Origin: Alphaproteobacteria bacterium
Lineage (GTDB): Bacteria; Pseudomonadota; Alphaproteobacteria; Micropepsales; Micropepsaceae
Direction: 5' to 3'
Assembly: GCA_028871345.1 (NCBI GenBank)
Contig: JAGWNK010000018.1
Span: 1-64,000 of the forward strand
Length of the DNA: 64,000 nt
Each line of letters starts with the position of its first letter. Position 1 is the first letter of the stretch. Of the stretch, positions 35,422 through 44,150 are shown piece after piece. Made by a program: the position numbers and the translations under genes. Under the pieces are notes generated by a model. It had not been told where the DNA came from and searched no databases. It was given only the letters and a program-made list of their open reading frames with translations.

Positions 35422-38277
35422 ACCGCGGTCGGACGCCGCACGGAAGCGGCGCGCGATGTAGCCCAGCGTGTCCTGCATCGTCATCGGTTCCGAGAACAGG
35501 AAGCCCTGCGCATATTCGCAACCGAGCTCCGCCACGCGCTCGGCGTCGGGTTCGGTTTCCACTCCTTCCACGATGACGCTGCGTTTCAGGTCGTGCGCCA
35601 AAGCCACGATGGTGGACAGCACCACGTCGCCGTCGGATTCAAGGTCGGTGCCGCCGTGGCGTGCCAGGAAGCTGCGATCGATCTTCACGGCATCGAACGG
35701 CAGGGCCGCGAACTGGCTAAGGCTCGACTGGCCGGTGCCGAAATCGTCGATGGCCAGGCCGGCGCCCAGCGCGCGCAGCTGTCCCATCAGCGACTGCACA
35801 TCGGCATCCGAAGTCACGGTGCTTTCGGTGATCTCGAGGCGAAGCGATCCGGGCGCCAGCCCGGAATTCGACAGAAGGTCCGCCAACGCGCCGACAAACC
35901 CCTCGTCGCGCATTTGGCGCCGCGACAGGTTCACGCTGACGAACAGCGCTTCCGGCAGCGGGAAATAGCGCTGCCACTGCGCCAGGTCCTTGGCGGCATG
36001 ATTGAGCGCCAGCCTCCCCAGCGCCACGATCAGCCCCGTCTCTTCCGAATGCGCGATGAAATCGGCCGGCGACACCAGGCCCTTGGCCGGATGGCGCCAG
36101 CGCAGCAGCGCCTCGAAGCCGGCGACGGTGCGATCGGCGAGACGCACGATGGGCTGGTAGAAGACTTCGATCTCGCCCGCATCGAGGGCGCGGCGCAGCT
36201 CGGTCTCGAGCTCGACGGCGTCGGTCGGGGTGAGCGCCTCCATCTCGGGCGTATAGACGCGCGCGCAGTCGCCGCCCTGCTTCTTGGCCTGCTGCAGCGC
36301 CAGACCGGCATTCTTGAGCAGATCGATCGGATCGCGCGCATCGCCGCCGAGGGCCACGCCCACGCTGGCAGGGGCGAAGACTTCTCGGTTTTCGACCCGA
36401 TGGGCGCCGCCACAGGTCTCGACCAGGTCGGCACCGAGGTCCGAGGGATTGCGCGTCGCCCGGCGCACCAGCACCGCGAAGGCGTCGCCGCCGATGCGGA
36501 ACACCTGCCCTACGTCCTGGAAGCGGCGCGACAGCCTCTGTGCCAGTCCGGCCAGCACGTTGTCGCCACCCAGGTCGCCGAGGCTCGCATGGATTGTCTT
36601 GAAGCGGTCGATGTCGAGCACGGCGAACGTCGCATCACGGAAGCGCACGCCGAGCTTCTCGAGCTCCTCCATCAGCGCCACGCGGTTGCCCAGGCCGGTC
36701 AGGGGATCGCGCAGAGTGCGATCCACCATCTCGGCTTCGCTCTCCTTGCGCACCGTGACGTCGGCAAGCAGCCCGACGCAGCGTTCGGCAGCGGCGCTGG
36801 CAGGGCCCTTCATGGTGGCGCGCAGTTCGCACCAGGAATAGCGCCCGTCGGCGGCGCGAACGCGGAACTCGATGCGGAAGGCCTGACCTGAGACGGTACG
36901 GAATTCGGAGATGGCCTGCTGGTAGACCGCCCGGTCGTCGGGGTGGACGTGCTCCTGCCAGGCTTGATGGCTCATCTTGGTGGCGTCCAGACCGAGCAGC
37001 GACGCCGCCTCGGGAGACAGAACCACGCTGTCATCGGCGAAATCGAGCTGGAAAACGCCCTGCCGCGATGCACCGATTGCTTCCACGGCCGGATGAGCTT
37101 CGTTCACCTTCGGCGGATGCTGCACCGGCGCGTGATGGCGCACGAAGGGCACCGCGACGCCCTCGCCGGCCGCCACCGCAAGCGCCAGCAGCACCGATGC
37201 TGCCGCCGCGAAGCCGCCTGCGAAGTCGGGAGACAGCGGCGTGTTGCCGAAGCCGCCGAGGGCCGCAAAGGCCGTGGCAACGGCCAGCATCGCGAACAGC
37301 GCCGCGCTTGGCGTCAGCACCCGCGCCGGCTGGCAGCCGCGCCCGCCGCGATAGATGAAATAGGCCAGGATGGCGCCGATGCTGACGAAGATCAGGATGT
37401 TGGTGACCAGCGTGGCCGCCGGAATGCCGAGATAAGCGAGCACCGAGATGGCCAGAAGACCGTAGAGCGACCAGTGCAGATAGCGCCGCGAACCGGGCCA
37501 GGCACGTTCTACCGGCGCCACGGTGTCGACGAATTTGAGGCCGGCGGCGAGCGCCAGTCCGGCGAACAGGGCGGTGAGCCCGTAAGGCCCGCCGATGCGC
37601 GTGACCAGGCTGCCGTCGAACAGGCCGATGGCCGTCAGCCGAGCCAGGAGGATGAAGACCAGCACGATCGCCGCCCAGCGCGGCGCCGCGTGATGCGTCA
37701 TCAGCGCCAGGCCCGCCGCGATCGCCGCGGCCGCGCCGATGAGGCCCGCGATCGCCGCCACGTAGATCGCGATCTGGCGGTTGTGGGCAGCGAGCGCCGG
37801 TTCGGTCCAGGCCAGCAGCGATGGCGGTTCCGGGCCGGTGTTCATGCGGATGGCCAACGGCACGCTCGCCCCGGCCGGGATCGTCACGCGAAAGCCGTGT
37901 CGCCCGTAGGCGTTGGAGCGCTCGATGCCGACGCCCGGCGCCGCGCTTTCGACTTGCATCACCATCGGGCGCATGCCGCGCGGGAAGATCGCCAGCGAGG
38001 CGCCCGGAGGCTGGCCCGCCCGCAGCACACGCGTAGTCGGCTGCTTGGAGTTGTTGACGGCGGTAAACGTGTACCAGGACGTGGAGTCGGCCTTGGCGCC
38101 TTCCCGGAACGGCAGGAGGTCGCCTTGCAGCTCGAGAACGCCCAGGGAATTGCCGAGGTCCACGCTATGACTTGGGGCCGGTGCCGGCGTGATGGCTGGC
38201 GGTGGCGGCGGCGCCGCACCGATGCCGCTCATGAACGCAACGGCGAAGGCGACAGCGATGGCCAAACGTCTGATCAA
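35395..38277 (-). CDS. Membrane cyclic-di-GMP signalling protein (7TM-PAS-GGDEF-EAL)
   Basis: 960 residues. Signal peptide (1-22), a periplasmic region of about 170 residues, a block of seven or eight helices (about 175-390) as in 7TMR-DISM receptors, a PAS domain (about 400-520), GGDEF and EAL domains. The cyclase motif near residue 596 reads GGDAF (IGGDAFAVLV), lacking the catalytic-loop Glu, so it is probably inactive or only regulatory. The EAL domain keeps EALLRW near 720 and DDFGTGQSSLS near 845, so c-di-GMP hydrolysis is likely. Net role: lowering c-di-GMP in response to a periplasmic or membrane signal. Confidence 0.88.
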   Translation of the reverse strand: MIRRLAIAVAFAVAFMSGIGAAPPPPPAITPAPAPSHSVDLGNSLGVLELQGDLLPFREGAKADSTSWYTFTAVNNSKQPTTRVLRAGQPPGASLAIFPRGMRPMVMQVESAAPGVGIERSNAYGRHGFRVTIPAGASVPLAIRMNTGPEPPSLLAWTEPALAAHNRQIAIYVAAIAGLIGAAAAIAAGLALMTHHAAPRWAAIVLVFILLARLTAIGLFDGSLVTRIGGPYGLTALFAGLALAAGLKFVDTVAPVERAWPGSRRYLHWSLYGLLAISVLAYLGIPAATLVTNILIFVSIGAILAYFIYRGGRGCQPARVLTPSAALFAMLAVATAFAALGGFGNTPLSPDFAGGFAAAASVLLALAVAAGEGVAVPFVRHHAPVQHPPKVNEAHPAVEAIGASRQGVFQLDFADDSVVLSPEAASLLGLDATKMSHQAWQEHVHPDDRAVYQQAISEFRTVSGQAFRIEFRVRAADGRYSWCELRATMKGPASAAAERCVGLLADVTVRKESEAEMVDRTLRDPLTGLGNRVALMEELEKLGVRFRDATFAVLDIDRFKTIHASLGDLGGDNVLAGLAQRLSRRFQDVGQVFRIGGDAFAVLVRRATRNPSDLGADLVETCGGAHRVENREVFAPASVGVALGGDARDPIDLLKNAGLALQQAKKQGGDCARVYTPEMEALTPTDAVELETELRRALDAGEIEVFYQPIVRLADRTVAGFEALLRWRHPAKGLVSPADFIAHSEETGLIVALGRLALNHAAKDLAQWQRYFPLPEALFVSVNLSRRQMRDEGFVGALADLLSNSGLAPGSLRLEITESTVTSDADVQSLMGQLRALGAGLAIDDFGTGQSSLSQFAALPFDAVKIDRSFLARHGGTDLESDGDVVLSTIVALAHDLKRSVIVEGVETEPDAERVAELGCEYAQGFLFSEPMTMQDTLGYIARRFRAASDRGSGAAGVGG

Positions 38278-38302
38278 GGGTCCGTTTTCCGCTTCGGGGG
38301 CG

Positions 38303-38911
38303 CTAACCTACGCGCGCCTCGTCCTCCAGCAAAGCAAATAGGACATGGTCGCGCCACTCGCCATTAATTTGCAGGTAACGGCGTGCGAGCCCCTCCTGGC
38401 GGAAACCGGCCTTCTGCAGAAGGCTCTTGGACGGCTCGTTGCTGGGCAGACAGGCCGCCTCGACCCGATGCAGGCCCAGCGTGGAGAACACGAAGGGCAA
38501 AAGCGCCTTGACGGCGTCGTACATGTAGCCCTGGCGCGCGAAGCGTTCGCCGATCCAATAGCCCAGCGAGCAGCATTGCGTGACGCCGCGCCTCACATTC
38601 GACAGCGTGCAGCCGCCCATGATCCGATCGTCTTCGGCCCGAAAAACGAAGAAGGCGTAGGCGGAGTCCTGGCGGGCTTCCTTCTGATAGCGCTTGATGC
38701 GGCGGCGGAAGGCGCCCTTGGTCAGTTCGTCCGTGGCCCAGGAGGGTTCCCAAGGCGTCAGGAAATCCCGGCTCTCGTGGCGCAGCCGCGACCAACCGAG
38801 ATAATCCGCGATCCGGGGATAGCGCAGATAGACGCCGCTGCCGCGTATCACCGGCTGGCGGCCTCCCGGGAAGGTGAGGCCGCGCATGAAAGCCATCGGT
38901 CCGGTCTTCAT
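38303..38911 (-). CDS. GNAT-family N-acetyltransferase, RimJ/RimL type
   Basis: 202 residues. The acetyl-CoA-binding core is visible as IMGGCTLSNVRRGVTQCCSL, GYWIGERFARQGYMYDAVKA and VEAACLPSNEPSKSLLQKAG. The RimJ/RimL group acetylates N termini of ribosomal proteins or small amines; the substrate here is unknown. ATG 38911 overlaps the M16 peptidase stop (ATGA), which excludes the longer frame to 39055. Third gene of thrC-M16-GNAT, an order conserved in alphaproteobacteria. Confidence 0.87.
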   Translation of the reverse strand: MKTGPMAFMRGLTFPGGRQPVIRGSGVYLRYPRIADYLGWSRLRHESRDFLTPWEPSWATDELTKGAFRRRIKRYQKEARQDSAYAFFVFRAEDDRIMGGCTLSNVRRGVTQCCSLGYWIGERFARQGYMYDAVKALLPFVFSTLGLHRVEAACLPSNEPSKSLLQKAGFRQEGLARRYLQINGEWRDHVLFALLEDEARVG

Positions 38912-40194
38912 TCCGCTGCGCGCATCGTTGGGCGAGAGCCGAAACGCCCCGCAAAGTTTCCATAGCGCTCGAGCCGGCCGGCGGGACCGACCGTCGCGAG
39001 CGCAGGAACTGTGGAAGTCATAACCTGTTCGCCAAATCGCCGCACCGCGGCACAATCGACGGCCTCGAGCCTGGCCGTCATTTCCTCGACCGAGAGCACC
39101 CGATCGTAGTTGAAGATGTGTCCGGCGATCAGTTCGGCGCGCGACGACGGCCGTTCCAGCCCCATCAGGAAGCTGGATTTCAGCTGCGCCTTCGCCCGCT
39201 CGACCTCCTCGACGGTGGCCGTCTCGGCCAGCGATGCCATCTCGCCGGCGATCACGGCGCCGATCTGGGCCGCCTCGGCCTCTCCAGTGCCGGTGTAAAC
39301 GCCGACGATGCCGTCGTCCTTGGCGCTATGGGAGAAGGCGTAGATCGTGTAGCAGAGGCCGCGCTTTTCGCGCGCCTCCTGGAACAGGCGCGATGACATC
39401 CCCCCGCCCAGCGCCGTCACATAGACCTGCGCCGTGTAGAAATCGGCATCGAGGTTCGAGACGCCGGGAAAGGCATAGGCGACGTGCGCCTGCTCGAGAT
39501 CCCCGCCCACATGCATCTCGCCGCCGATGAAGCGCGCCGGCTGCGCCGCCGGCTGCTCGCCCGCCCGGTAGGCCGCGAACTTGTCTTCCGCCAGCCGCAG
39601 CATGGCATCGTGGACGACCGCACCGGAGGCGATCATCACCATGCTGCCCGCCCGGTAGTTGGTCGCCATGTAGTCGATGAGGTCCTTGCGGGCGAAACGC
39701 GAGACGGTCTCTTCCTCGCCGAGGATGGGCCAACCCATCGGTTGGTCCGGATAGGCCACCATCTGCAGGTAGTCGAAGATGATGTCGTCGGGCGTATCCT
39801 TCGCCTGCCCGATCTCCTGCAGCACGACCTGCCGCTCGCGCTCGAGCTCATCCGGCTCGAAGGTCGGCTCGGTCAGGATGTCGGCGAGAATGTCGAGGGC
39901 CAGCGGCACGTCTGACTTCAACGTACGGGCGTGGAAGGCGGTCTGCTCGCGACTCGTGTAGGCGTTGAGGAATCCGCCGACCGCTTCGATCTCTTCGGCG
40001 ATGTCGCGCGCGCTGCGCCGTCGCGTGCCTTTGAAGGCCATGTGCTCGAGCATGTGCGAGATGCCCATCTGCGTGCGTGATTCGTTGCGCGCGCCGCTGT
40101 TCACCCACACGCCGATGGCTGCGCTTTCGAGCTGTGCCATCGGGTCTGTTACGACGATCAACCCATTGGAAAGACGAGAGATTTCGACATTCAT
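38908..40194 (-). CDS. M16-family zinc peptidase (mitochondrial processing peptidase-like)
   Basis: 428 residues, no signal peptide. The inverted zinc motif HxxEH is at His47, Glu50, His51 in GISHMLEHMAFKGT, with the distal Glu further on. The C-terminal half has the R/Y pair of the M16B group (ERPSSRAELIAGHIF). Alphaproteobacterial members are the closest bacterial relatives of the mitochondrial processing peptidase. Substrates in bacteria are mostly unknown. Overlaps thrC upstream and the acetyltransferase downstream by 4 bases each, so the three are translated in concert. Confidence 0.93.
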   Translation of the reverse strand: MNVEISRLSNGLIVVTDPMAQLESAAIGVWVNSGARNESRTQMGISHMLEHMAFKGTRRRSARDIAEEIEAVGGFLNAYTSREQTAFHARTLKSDVPLALDILADILTEPTFEPDELERERQVVLQEIGQAKDTPDDIIFDYLQMVAYPDQPMGWPILGEEETVSRFARKDLIDYMATNYRAGSMVMIASGAVVHDAMLRLAEDKFAAYRAGEQPAAQPARFIGGEMHVGGDLEQAHVAYAFPGVSNLDADFYTAQVYVTALGGGMSSRLFQEAREKRGLCYTIYAFSHSAKDDGIVGVYTGTGEAEAAQIGAVIAGEMASLAETATVEEVERAKAQLKSSFLMGLERPSSRAELIAGHIFNYDRVLSVEEMTARLEAVDCAAVRRFGEQVMTSTVPALATVGPAGRLERYGNFAGRFGSRPTMRAAE

Positions 40195-41579
40195 AGCCCG
40201 GGCACTCTAGCCTCGATATAGGCCCGAACCAAGTCCTTCTCGGCCGCCAGAACATCTAATTTTTCGTCGCCTTCGAGGGCCTGCTTAAGCCTCGGGGGCA
40301 CCGGGGGAATCTGTCCCGTAGCCTTCTCCACCGCCGCCGGGAACTTGGCCGGATGGGCCGTCGACAGCACGACAACCGGCCCGTCTTTATGCAACTGTAG
40401 GTTGTTTGCGGCCACCACACCGACGGCGGTGTGCGGATCGATCAGCCGGCCAGTTTCAGCATGGACGCGCCCGATCGCGTCGAGTGTCTCGTGGTCGTCT
40501 GCGCGCGTCGCGGCGTAGCGCGAGCGCAAGGCGATCAGGATGTCCTCCGGCAGGGCGATGCGGCGATCATGCGCAAAGGCGGCCATGACGTCGCGCAGCC
40601 AGCGGGCGTCGCGGTCCGACGCTTCGTACAAGGCGCGCTCGAAGTTGCTGGCGACCTGGATGTCCATCGAGGGGCTGAGCGTGGGGTGCGCCGAACCCGC
40701 CGCGTACACGCCGTCGTTCAAGGCGCGCGCCATGATGTCGTTGGAATTCGTCGCCACCACGAGCTTGCGCACCGCCAGGCCCATGCGCATCGCCGCCTCG
40801 CCCGCGAACACGTCTCCGAAATTCCCGGTGGGCACGATGAAGGCCGCTGGCGCGCCGAGTTGTGCGGCGGCCGTGAAGTAATAGACGCACTGCGCCGCGA
40901 TGCGGGCGAAGTTGATGGAATTGACCGCCGTGAGGTTGACGCTGTGCGCGAACCGCGTCTCGGCGAACAGCGCCTTGACGATCGCCTGCGCGTCGTCGAA
41001 CGAGCCCTCGATGGCGACGTTGTGCACGTTGGCGAAAGGCGCGGCCGTCATCTGGCGGCGCTGCACGTCGCTGACGCGTCCTTGGGGGTGCAGGACGAAG
41101 ACCTCGATGTTCTCGAGCCCGCCCAGGGCCGCGATGGCGGCCGAGCCTGTGTCTCCCGAAGTCGCGGCCAGCACCGTGGCACGTCCGCCGCGTTTCTTAA
41201 GCAGGCGCGCGAACAGCCGTCCCAGGAGCTGCAGGGCGATGTCCTTGAAGGCCAGAGTGGGGCCGTGGAAGAGTTCCAGCAGGTAGAGGTTCGGGGCGAT
41301 CTCGACCAGCGGTGCGATCTGGGGATTGTCGAATGCCGCGTAGGCCGCGGCGATATCCGCCGTCAATTCGTCGTCCGTAAAGGAGGCACCGACGAAATGC
41401 CCCATGATGGCGCGCGCAGCGTCGGCATAGGGCACCAGGCCAAAGGCCGACAGCTCGGTTTGCATGAACCGCGGCCAGACCTCGGGAAGATAGAGACCGC
41501 CGTCCGGCGCCAGACCGGCAAGCAACATTTCCGCGAAGGGCTGGCGCAGGGCCTGCCCGCGGGTACTGAGATAGCGCAT
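40191..41579 (-). CDS. thrC: Threonine synthase
   Basis: 462 residues. A pyridoxal-phosphate enzyme that turns O-phosphohomoserine into threonine. Hallmarks: MRYLSTRGQALRQPFAEMLL, the PLP-lysine segment GPTLAFKDIALQLLGRL, ATSGDTGSAAIAAL and IVPTGNFGDVFAGEAA, all typical of the longer (proteobacterial/yeast) class. ATG 41579 is chosen; a TTG five codons earlier is possible. No ribosome binding site is obvious. First gene of the thrC-M16-GNAT operon. Confidence 0.95.
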   Translation of the reverse strand: MRYLSTRGQALRQPFAEMLLAGLAPDGGLYLPEVWPRFMQTELSAFGLVPYADAARAIMGHFVGASFTDDELTADIAAAYAAFDNPQIAPLVEIAPNLYLLELFHGPTLAFKDIALQLLGRLFARLLKKRGGRATVLAATSGDTGSAAIAALGGLENIEVFVLHPQGRVSDVQRRQMTAAPFANVHNVAIEGSFDDAQAIVKALFAETRFAHSVNLTAVNSINFARIAAQCVYYFTAAAQLGAPAAFIVPTGNFGDVFAGEAAMRMGLAVRKLVVATNSNDIMARALNDGVYAAGSAHPTLSPSMDIQVASNFERALYEASDRDARWLRDVMAAFAHDRRIALPEDILIALRSRYAATRADDHETLDAIGRVHAETGRLIDPHTAVGVVAANNLQLHKDGPVVVLSTAHPAKFPAAVEKATGQIPPVPPRLKQALEGDEKLDVLAAEKDLVRAYIEARVPGL

Positions 41580-41766
41580 GACACGAACAACCAAAGGGAA
41601 AGACAGAGAGCAGAATAACTTCGCGGCCTATTCTAGACGGACTTCAGGACCGCCATAATGACCTTTTTGAATATTGCGCCTCCGCAACGGCAGGTGCCGT
41701 GGGAATTGAGGGACTCTCGTCGATTTTGGGACAGGCTGGGCTGGGACAGGCTGGGCCATGTCGGTC
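41580..41766. other. thrC upstream region with a short tandem repeat
   Basis: 187 bp between the SURF1 terminator and thrC. It must contain the thrC promoter, which I cannot place. Two head-to-tail copies of GGGACAGGCTGGGC lie at 41729-41758. No attenuator-like peptide rich in Thr or Ile codons was found, so classic thr-operon attenuation is not supported. Confidence 0.4.
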
Positions 41767-41804
41767 AAAAAAAACAGCGGGAGCGCTTTGGATCACTCCC
41801 GCTG
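41767..41804 (-). terminator. Rho-independent terminator downstream of the cta-SURF1 genes
   Basis: On the minus strand a 9-bp stem (CAGCGGGAG / CTCCCGCTG, loop of 12) is followed by TTTTTTTT. This is the best terminator in the window. It lies 210 bp beyond the SURF1 stop, so either the SURF1 transcript has a long 3' tail or the interval holds its own small transcript. Confidence 0.9.
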
Positions 41805-42013
41805 CATGCTTCTTCTTCTGCGAGTGGACCTTTGCAGATCCAGGATAGAAGGTTTATGGCTGCCTTTTATCAATCCTTCACAAATGAATCAATTCACCTG
41901 CACACTTATCTTCCTTTTAAGGTGAAAATCCGCTACAACCATACGGGGAATGCAAATTCACGCCTGCAACCGCGGATACTCCAGGCCGTAAACCGGCCAT
42001 GGTCACCGTTGCG
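41805..42013 (-). other. AT-richer interval before the terminator; possible small RNA or peptide
   Basis: About 210 bp, clearly less GC-rich than its surroundings. On the minus strand a 26-codon frame (TTG start near 41879, reading MIKGSHKPSILDLQRS then RRRR) ends just before the terminator, with AAGGA directly ahead of its start. This frame has no recognised family and the start spacing is poor; a small RNA ending at the terminator or a plain 3' leader tail are equally good explanations. Confidence 0.3.
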
Positions 42014-42739
42014 CTATGGCGCTTTGCCTAAGCCAAGGCGGCGCCTGGAAATATGGTATGCAACATAAACAACAAATAGCGCTGCCGCCATCAGGAACCA
42101 GGTGAGTGCGTACTGCAGGTGCTCGTTGCGAAACGTCACCCGCGTCTGACCGCCGCGGGGCCAGCCGCCGGGATTGGGCGACGCATCGGCCTCCACAACG
42201 ACGGGCGCCGCGACCTTCACCCCATCGGTGCGCGATATCGCTACCACCTCGCGCGAATACCAGATTCGGTGCGCCAAATCGGGCTTTGGTGTGAAGAAGC
42301 CGGGAGCATCCGGCACGCGCCACACGCCGACAACATGACGCGTTCCCGACAATTGTCCCGCCGCCCGGCGCGCCGGATCGAGAAGCGCCGCCGGCACGAT
42401 GCCGCGATCCACGATGAGGGTCCGCCCGTCCGTCGTCAGGAACGGGACGAGCACATGATACACCGGCTCGCCTTCCGGTCCGGTGCCGAACACATAGGCC
42501 TCCTTGGCGTTCTCGAAATGCCCGTCGAGCGCCACATGCCGGTATTGCGCGCCCGCCCCCATTGCCAGCGCCTGGTCGAGCGATATCGGCGGCAGCGTCA
42601 GGCTGTGGTTCACCTGCGCGATGAGGCCGAGCTTCCAGTGCAGGCGGTGGATCTGCCAAACGCCCAGCCACACCAGCACGGCGAGCAGGATCGCCGTCGC
42701 GACGGTCAGGAAGGGCATGGGACGGAAATAGAATCGCAT
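42014..42739 (-). CDS. SURF1 family cytochrome oxidase assembly protein
   Basis: 241 residues with the family's topology: one N-terminal helix (FLTVATAILLAVLVWLGVWQ), a periplasmic domain, and one C-terminal helix (YALTWFLMAAALFVVYVAYH). The N-terminal motif LGVWQIHRLHWKLGLI matches SURF1 (GxWQxxRxxWK). SURF1 proteins help insert haem a into subunit I of aa3 oxidase, which agrees with ctaB-ctaE just upstream. It is 82 bp from the methyltransferase gene and likely the last gene of the operon. Confidence 0.92.
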   Translation of the reverse strand: MRFYFRPMPFLTVATAILLAVLVWLGVWQIHRLHWKLGLIAQVNHSLTLPPISLDQALAMGAGAQYRHVALDGHFENAKEAYVFGTGPEGEPVYHVLVPFLTTDGRTLIVDRGIVPAALLDPARRAAGQLSGTRHVVGVWRVPDAPGFFTPKPDLAHRIWYSREVVAISRTDGVKVAAPVVVEADASPNPGGWPRGGQTRVTFRNEHLQYALTWFLMAAALFVVYVAYHISRRRLGLGKAP

Positions 42740-42821
42740 CGACGGCAGGTGCTGGCGTTACGAGATCGCAGCATACAGCACGGCGCGGCTTTTGACGTCC
42801 TGCCCCTGCCGGACGCGGCCT

Positions 42822-43364
42822 CTACGTCCCTTTCGTCACGCTCGGCTTGTCACCAACCGCGCGGCCGCGGCCCAGGGCCGCCAACGGCAGCCAGCGCGGC
42901 ACGCGGCGGCAATAGTCGAGATAGGGCTGCCCGAAGGACTTGCGCAGGTGCGGTTCCTCGTAGGCGACCACCATGAGATGGCCGAGAACGAACACCAGGA
43001 TGGCGAACGCCACGGCGGCCGGCGACTGCAAGGTCATCGCCAAACCCGCCAGCATGATGCAGAAGCCGAGCAGCATCGGATTGCGGCAATGCCGATACGG
43101 CCCGCCGGCCACGAAGACGCGGGGAGGATCGTAGGGCGCAGGCGTGCCGCGCCCGCGCACCGTGAAGAGAATGACGCAGCTCAGGCAGAGGATGCCGCCG
43201 GCCAGGGCCGCGACCAGGCCGACCGGCGGGAGCCAGTCGGGCAGTTGCAGGCTTCCGTCGAACACGCGCACGTAAGACAGGCCGCCGACCCAGAAGGCCG
43301 TGAACAGCGTCGCCACGAACAGCGTACGCAAGGCGATGAACCACGTCGGCTGTCTCGGACGCAT
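42822..43364 (-). CDS. Isoprenylcysteine-methyltransferase-like membrane protein (ICMT/PEMT family)
   Basis: 180 residues, about four helices. The C-terminal catalytic pattern of the family is complete: GGPYRHCRNPMLLGF, then VVAYEEPHLRKSFGQPYLDY and RRVPRWLP (RNPxY...EExxL...FG..Y..Y...VPR). Members methylate isoprenylcysteine, phospholipids or small molecules with S-adenosylmethionine; the bacterial substrate is unknown. ATG 43364 is chosen because the longer frame to 43610 contains a copy of the DUF983 3' end rather than gene-specific sequence; the ATG pair at 43394/43397 is also possible. Confidence 0.8.
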   Translation of the reverse strand: MRPRQPTWFIALRTLFVATLFTAFWVGGLSYVRVFDGSLQLPDWLPPVGLVAALAGGILCLSCVILFTVRGRGTPAPYDPPRVFVAGGPYRHCRNPMLLGFCIMLAGLAMTLQSPAAVAFAILVFVLGHLMVVAYEEPHLRKSFGQPYLDYCRRVPRWLPLAALGRGRAVGDKPSVTKGT

Positions 43365-43453
43365 GAACGCGCAACCCCTGCTGATGGGGCGCATCATGCG
43401 CGGGACTCTGTCAATTTTGCGGCCTTGAAACGCGTCACGATGCCCGGATCGCC

Positions 43454-43505
43454 TTAATTCGCCGCCCGCCCCTCGCCCGCCTTGTGCCTGCAACGCAGGA
43501 CCAGC
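43454..43505 (-). pseudogene. Remnant of a second DUF983 gene (3' end only)
   Basis: On the minus strand the 19 codons before TAA 43454-43456 read SLVLRCRHKAGEGRAAN at the end, against LLLVLQYKHKAGEGRAAN in the intact DUF983 gene 700 bp away. 33 bp (43455-43487) are identical to 44152-44184; the next 20 bp are clearly related but diverged. Upstream of this the similarity ends. The block between the two copies holds one plus-strand membrane gene. So either this segment was inserted beside the gene or the gene was replaced by a related copy with a remnant left behind. Confidence 0.75.
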
Positions 43506-43670
43506 GACGCACTGCGATGACACTTCGGTGCACAAATGGTCTTGATTGGGTGTATGGGCTTTGCATCCGCTGCGTGGAGAAAGGGAATTCGCGCCACAAG
43601 TTGTCGCCATTCATGATTGGACCGACAGATGGCAATATGTCGGGTGGCGCTTCAGCCAAAGGGGCGGGCC

Positions 43671-44150
43671 ATGCCTGTCAGCGTCAAGGCGTTCTTCGGT
43701 TTGTGCGTCCTTCTTGTCGCATGGCCGGCATACTACGACATCATGTTCATCTTTTTTCCTCCCGCCCATTACTTGGCGGACCTCGCGAAATTGCCGTCCG
43801 GCTGGGCGCAGAAAACCCACTCGGTCGATGTGCTGGGCCGTCTCATTCAGATGGCAATCTGGGGCAGCATCTTGCTGGGGATTGGATCGCTCGCGGCATT
43901 CGGTCGGCGCAACTGGGCGCGCTGGGTATTGGTCAGCGCCCTTGTCTTCAGCCAAGTATTTTGGCTGGGACTTTCCCTCTACCTCCATGTCCATTACCAA
44001 CTAAGGACATCCTTCTGGCCCGATTACATTCACGAAAATTGGAGCACGCGCGGAGCCTTCATCGACGCAGCCGTCGAATTCTTCTTGATCGTGCTGGTTT
44101 TCTCGCCGGACGCACGGCCGTGGTTTCGGCGTGATACCGCAGTCACGTGA
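43671..44150 (+). CDS. Small membrane protein inserted between DUF983 gene copies
   Basis: 159 residues with four predicted helices (about 5-28, 60-83, 90-112, 135-152); the first contains FFGLCVLLVAWPAYYDIMFI. No family recognised. AAAGGGG lies ahead of ATG 43671. It is the only plus-strand gene inside the minus-strand cytochrome oxidase operon and its stop abuts the DUF983 stop directly. Codon and base use are somewhat less GC-rich than in its neighbours. With the duplicated DUF983 tail on its other side this suggests acquisition by transfer. Confidence 0.65.
   Translation: MPVSVKAFFGLCVLLVAWPAYYDIMFIFFPPAHYLADLAKLPSGWAQKTHSVDVLGRLIQMAIWGSILLGIGSLAAFGRRNWARWVLVSALVFSQVFWLGLSLYLHVHYQLRTSFWPDYIHENWSTRGAFIDAAVEFFLIVLVFSPDARPWFRRDTAVT

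Noticed and set aside
36943-38367. A 474-codon plus-strand frame opposite the sensory half of the GGDEF/EAL protein
   Set aside because: Composition of a shadow frame and no start signals.
41729-41758. Direct repeats of GGGACAGGCTGGGC that might start a CRISPR-like array
   Set aside because: Only two head-to-tail copies without spacers and no cas genes; a simple tandem duplication.
41580-41766. Threonine attenuator or riboswitch before thrC
   Set aside because: No Thr/Ile-rich leader peptide and no terminator hairpin directly ahead of thrC on its strand.
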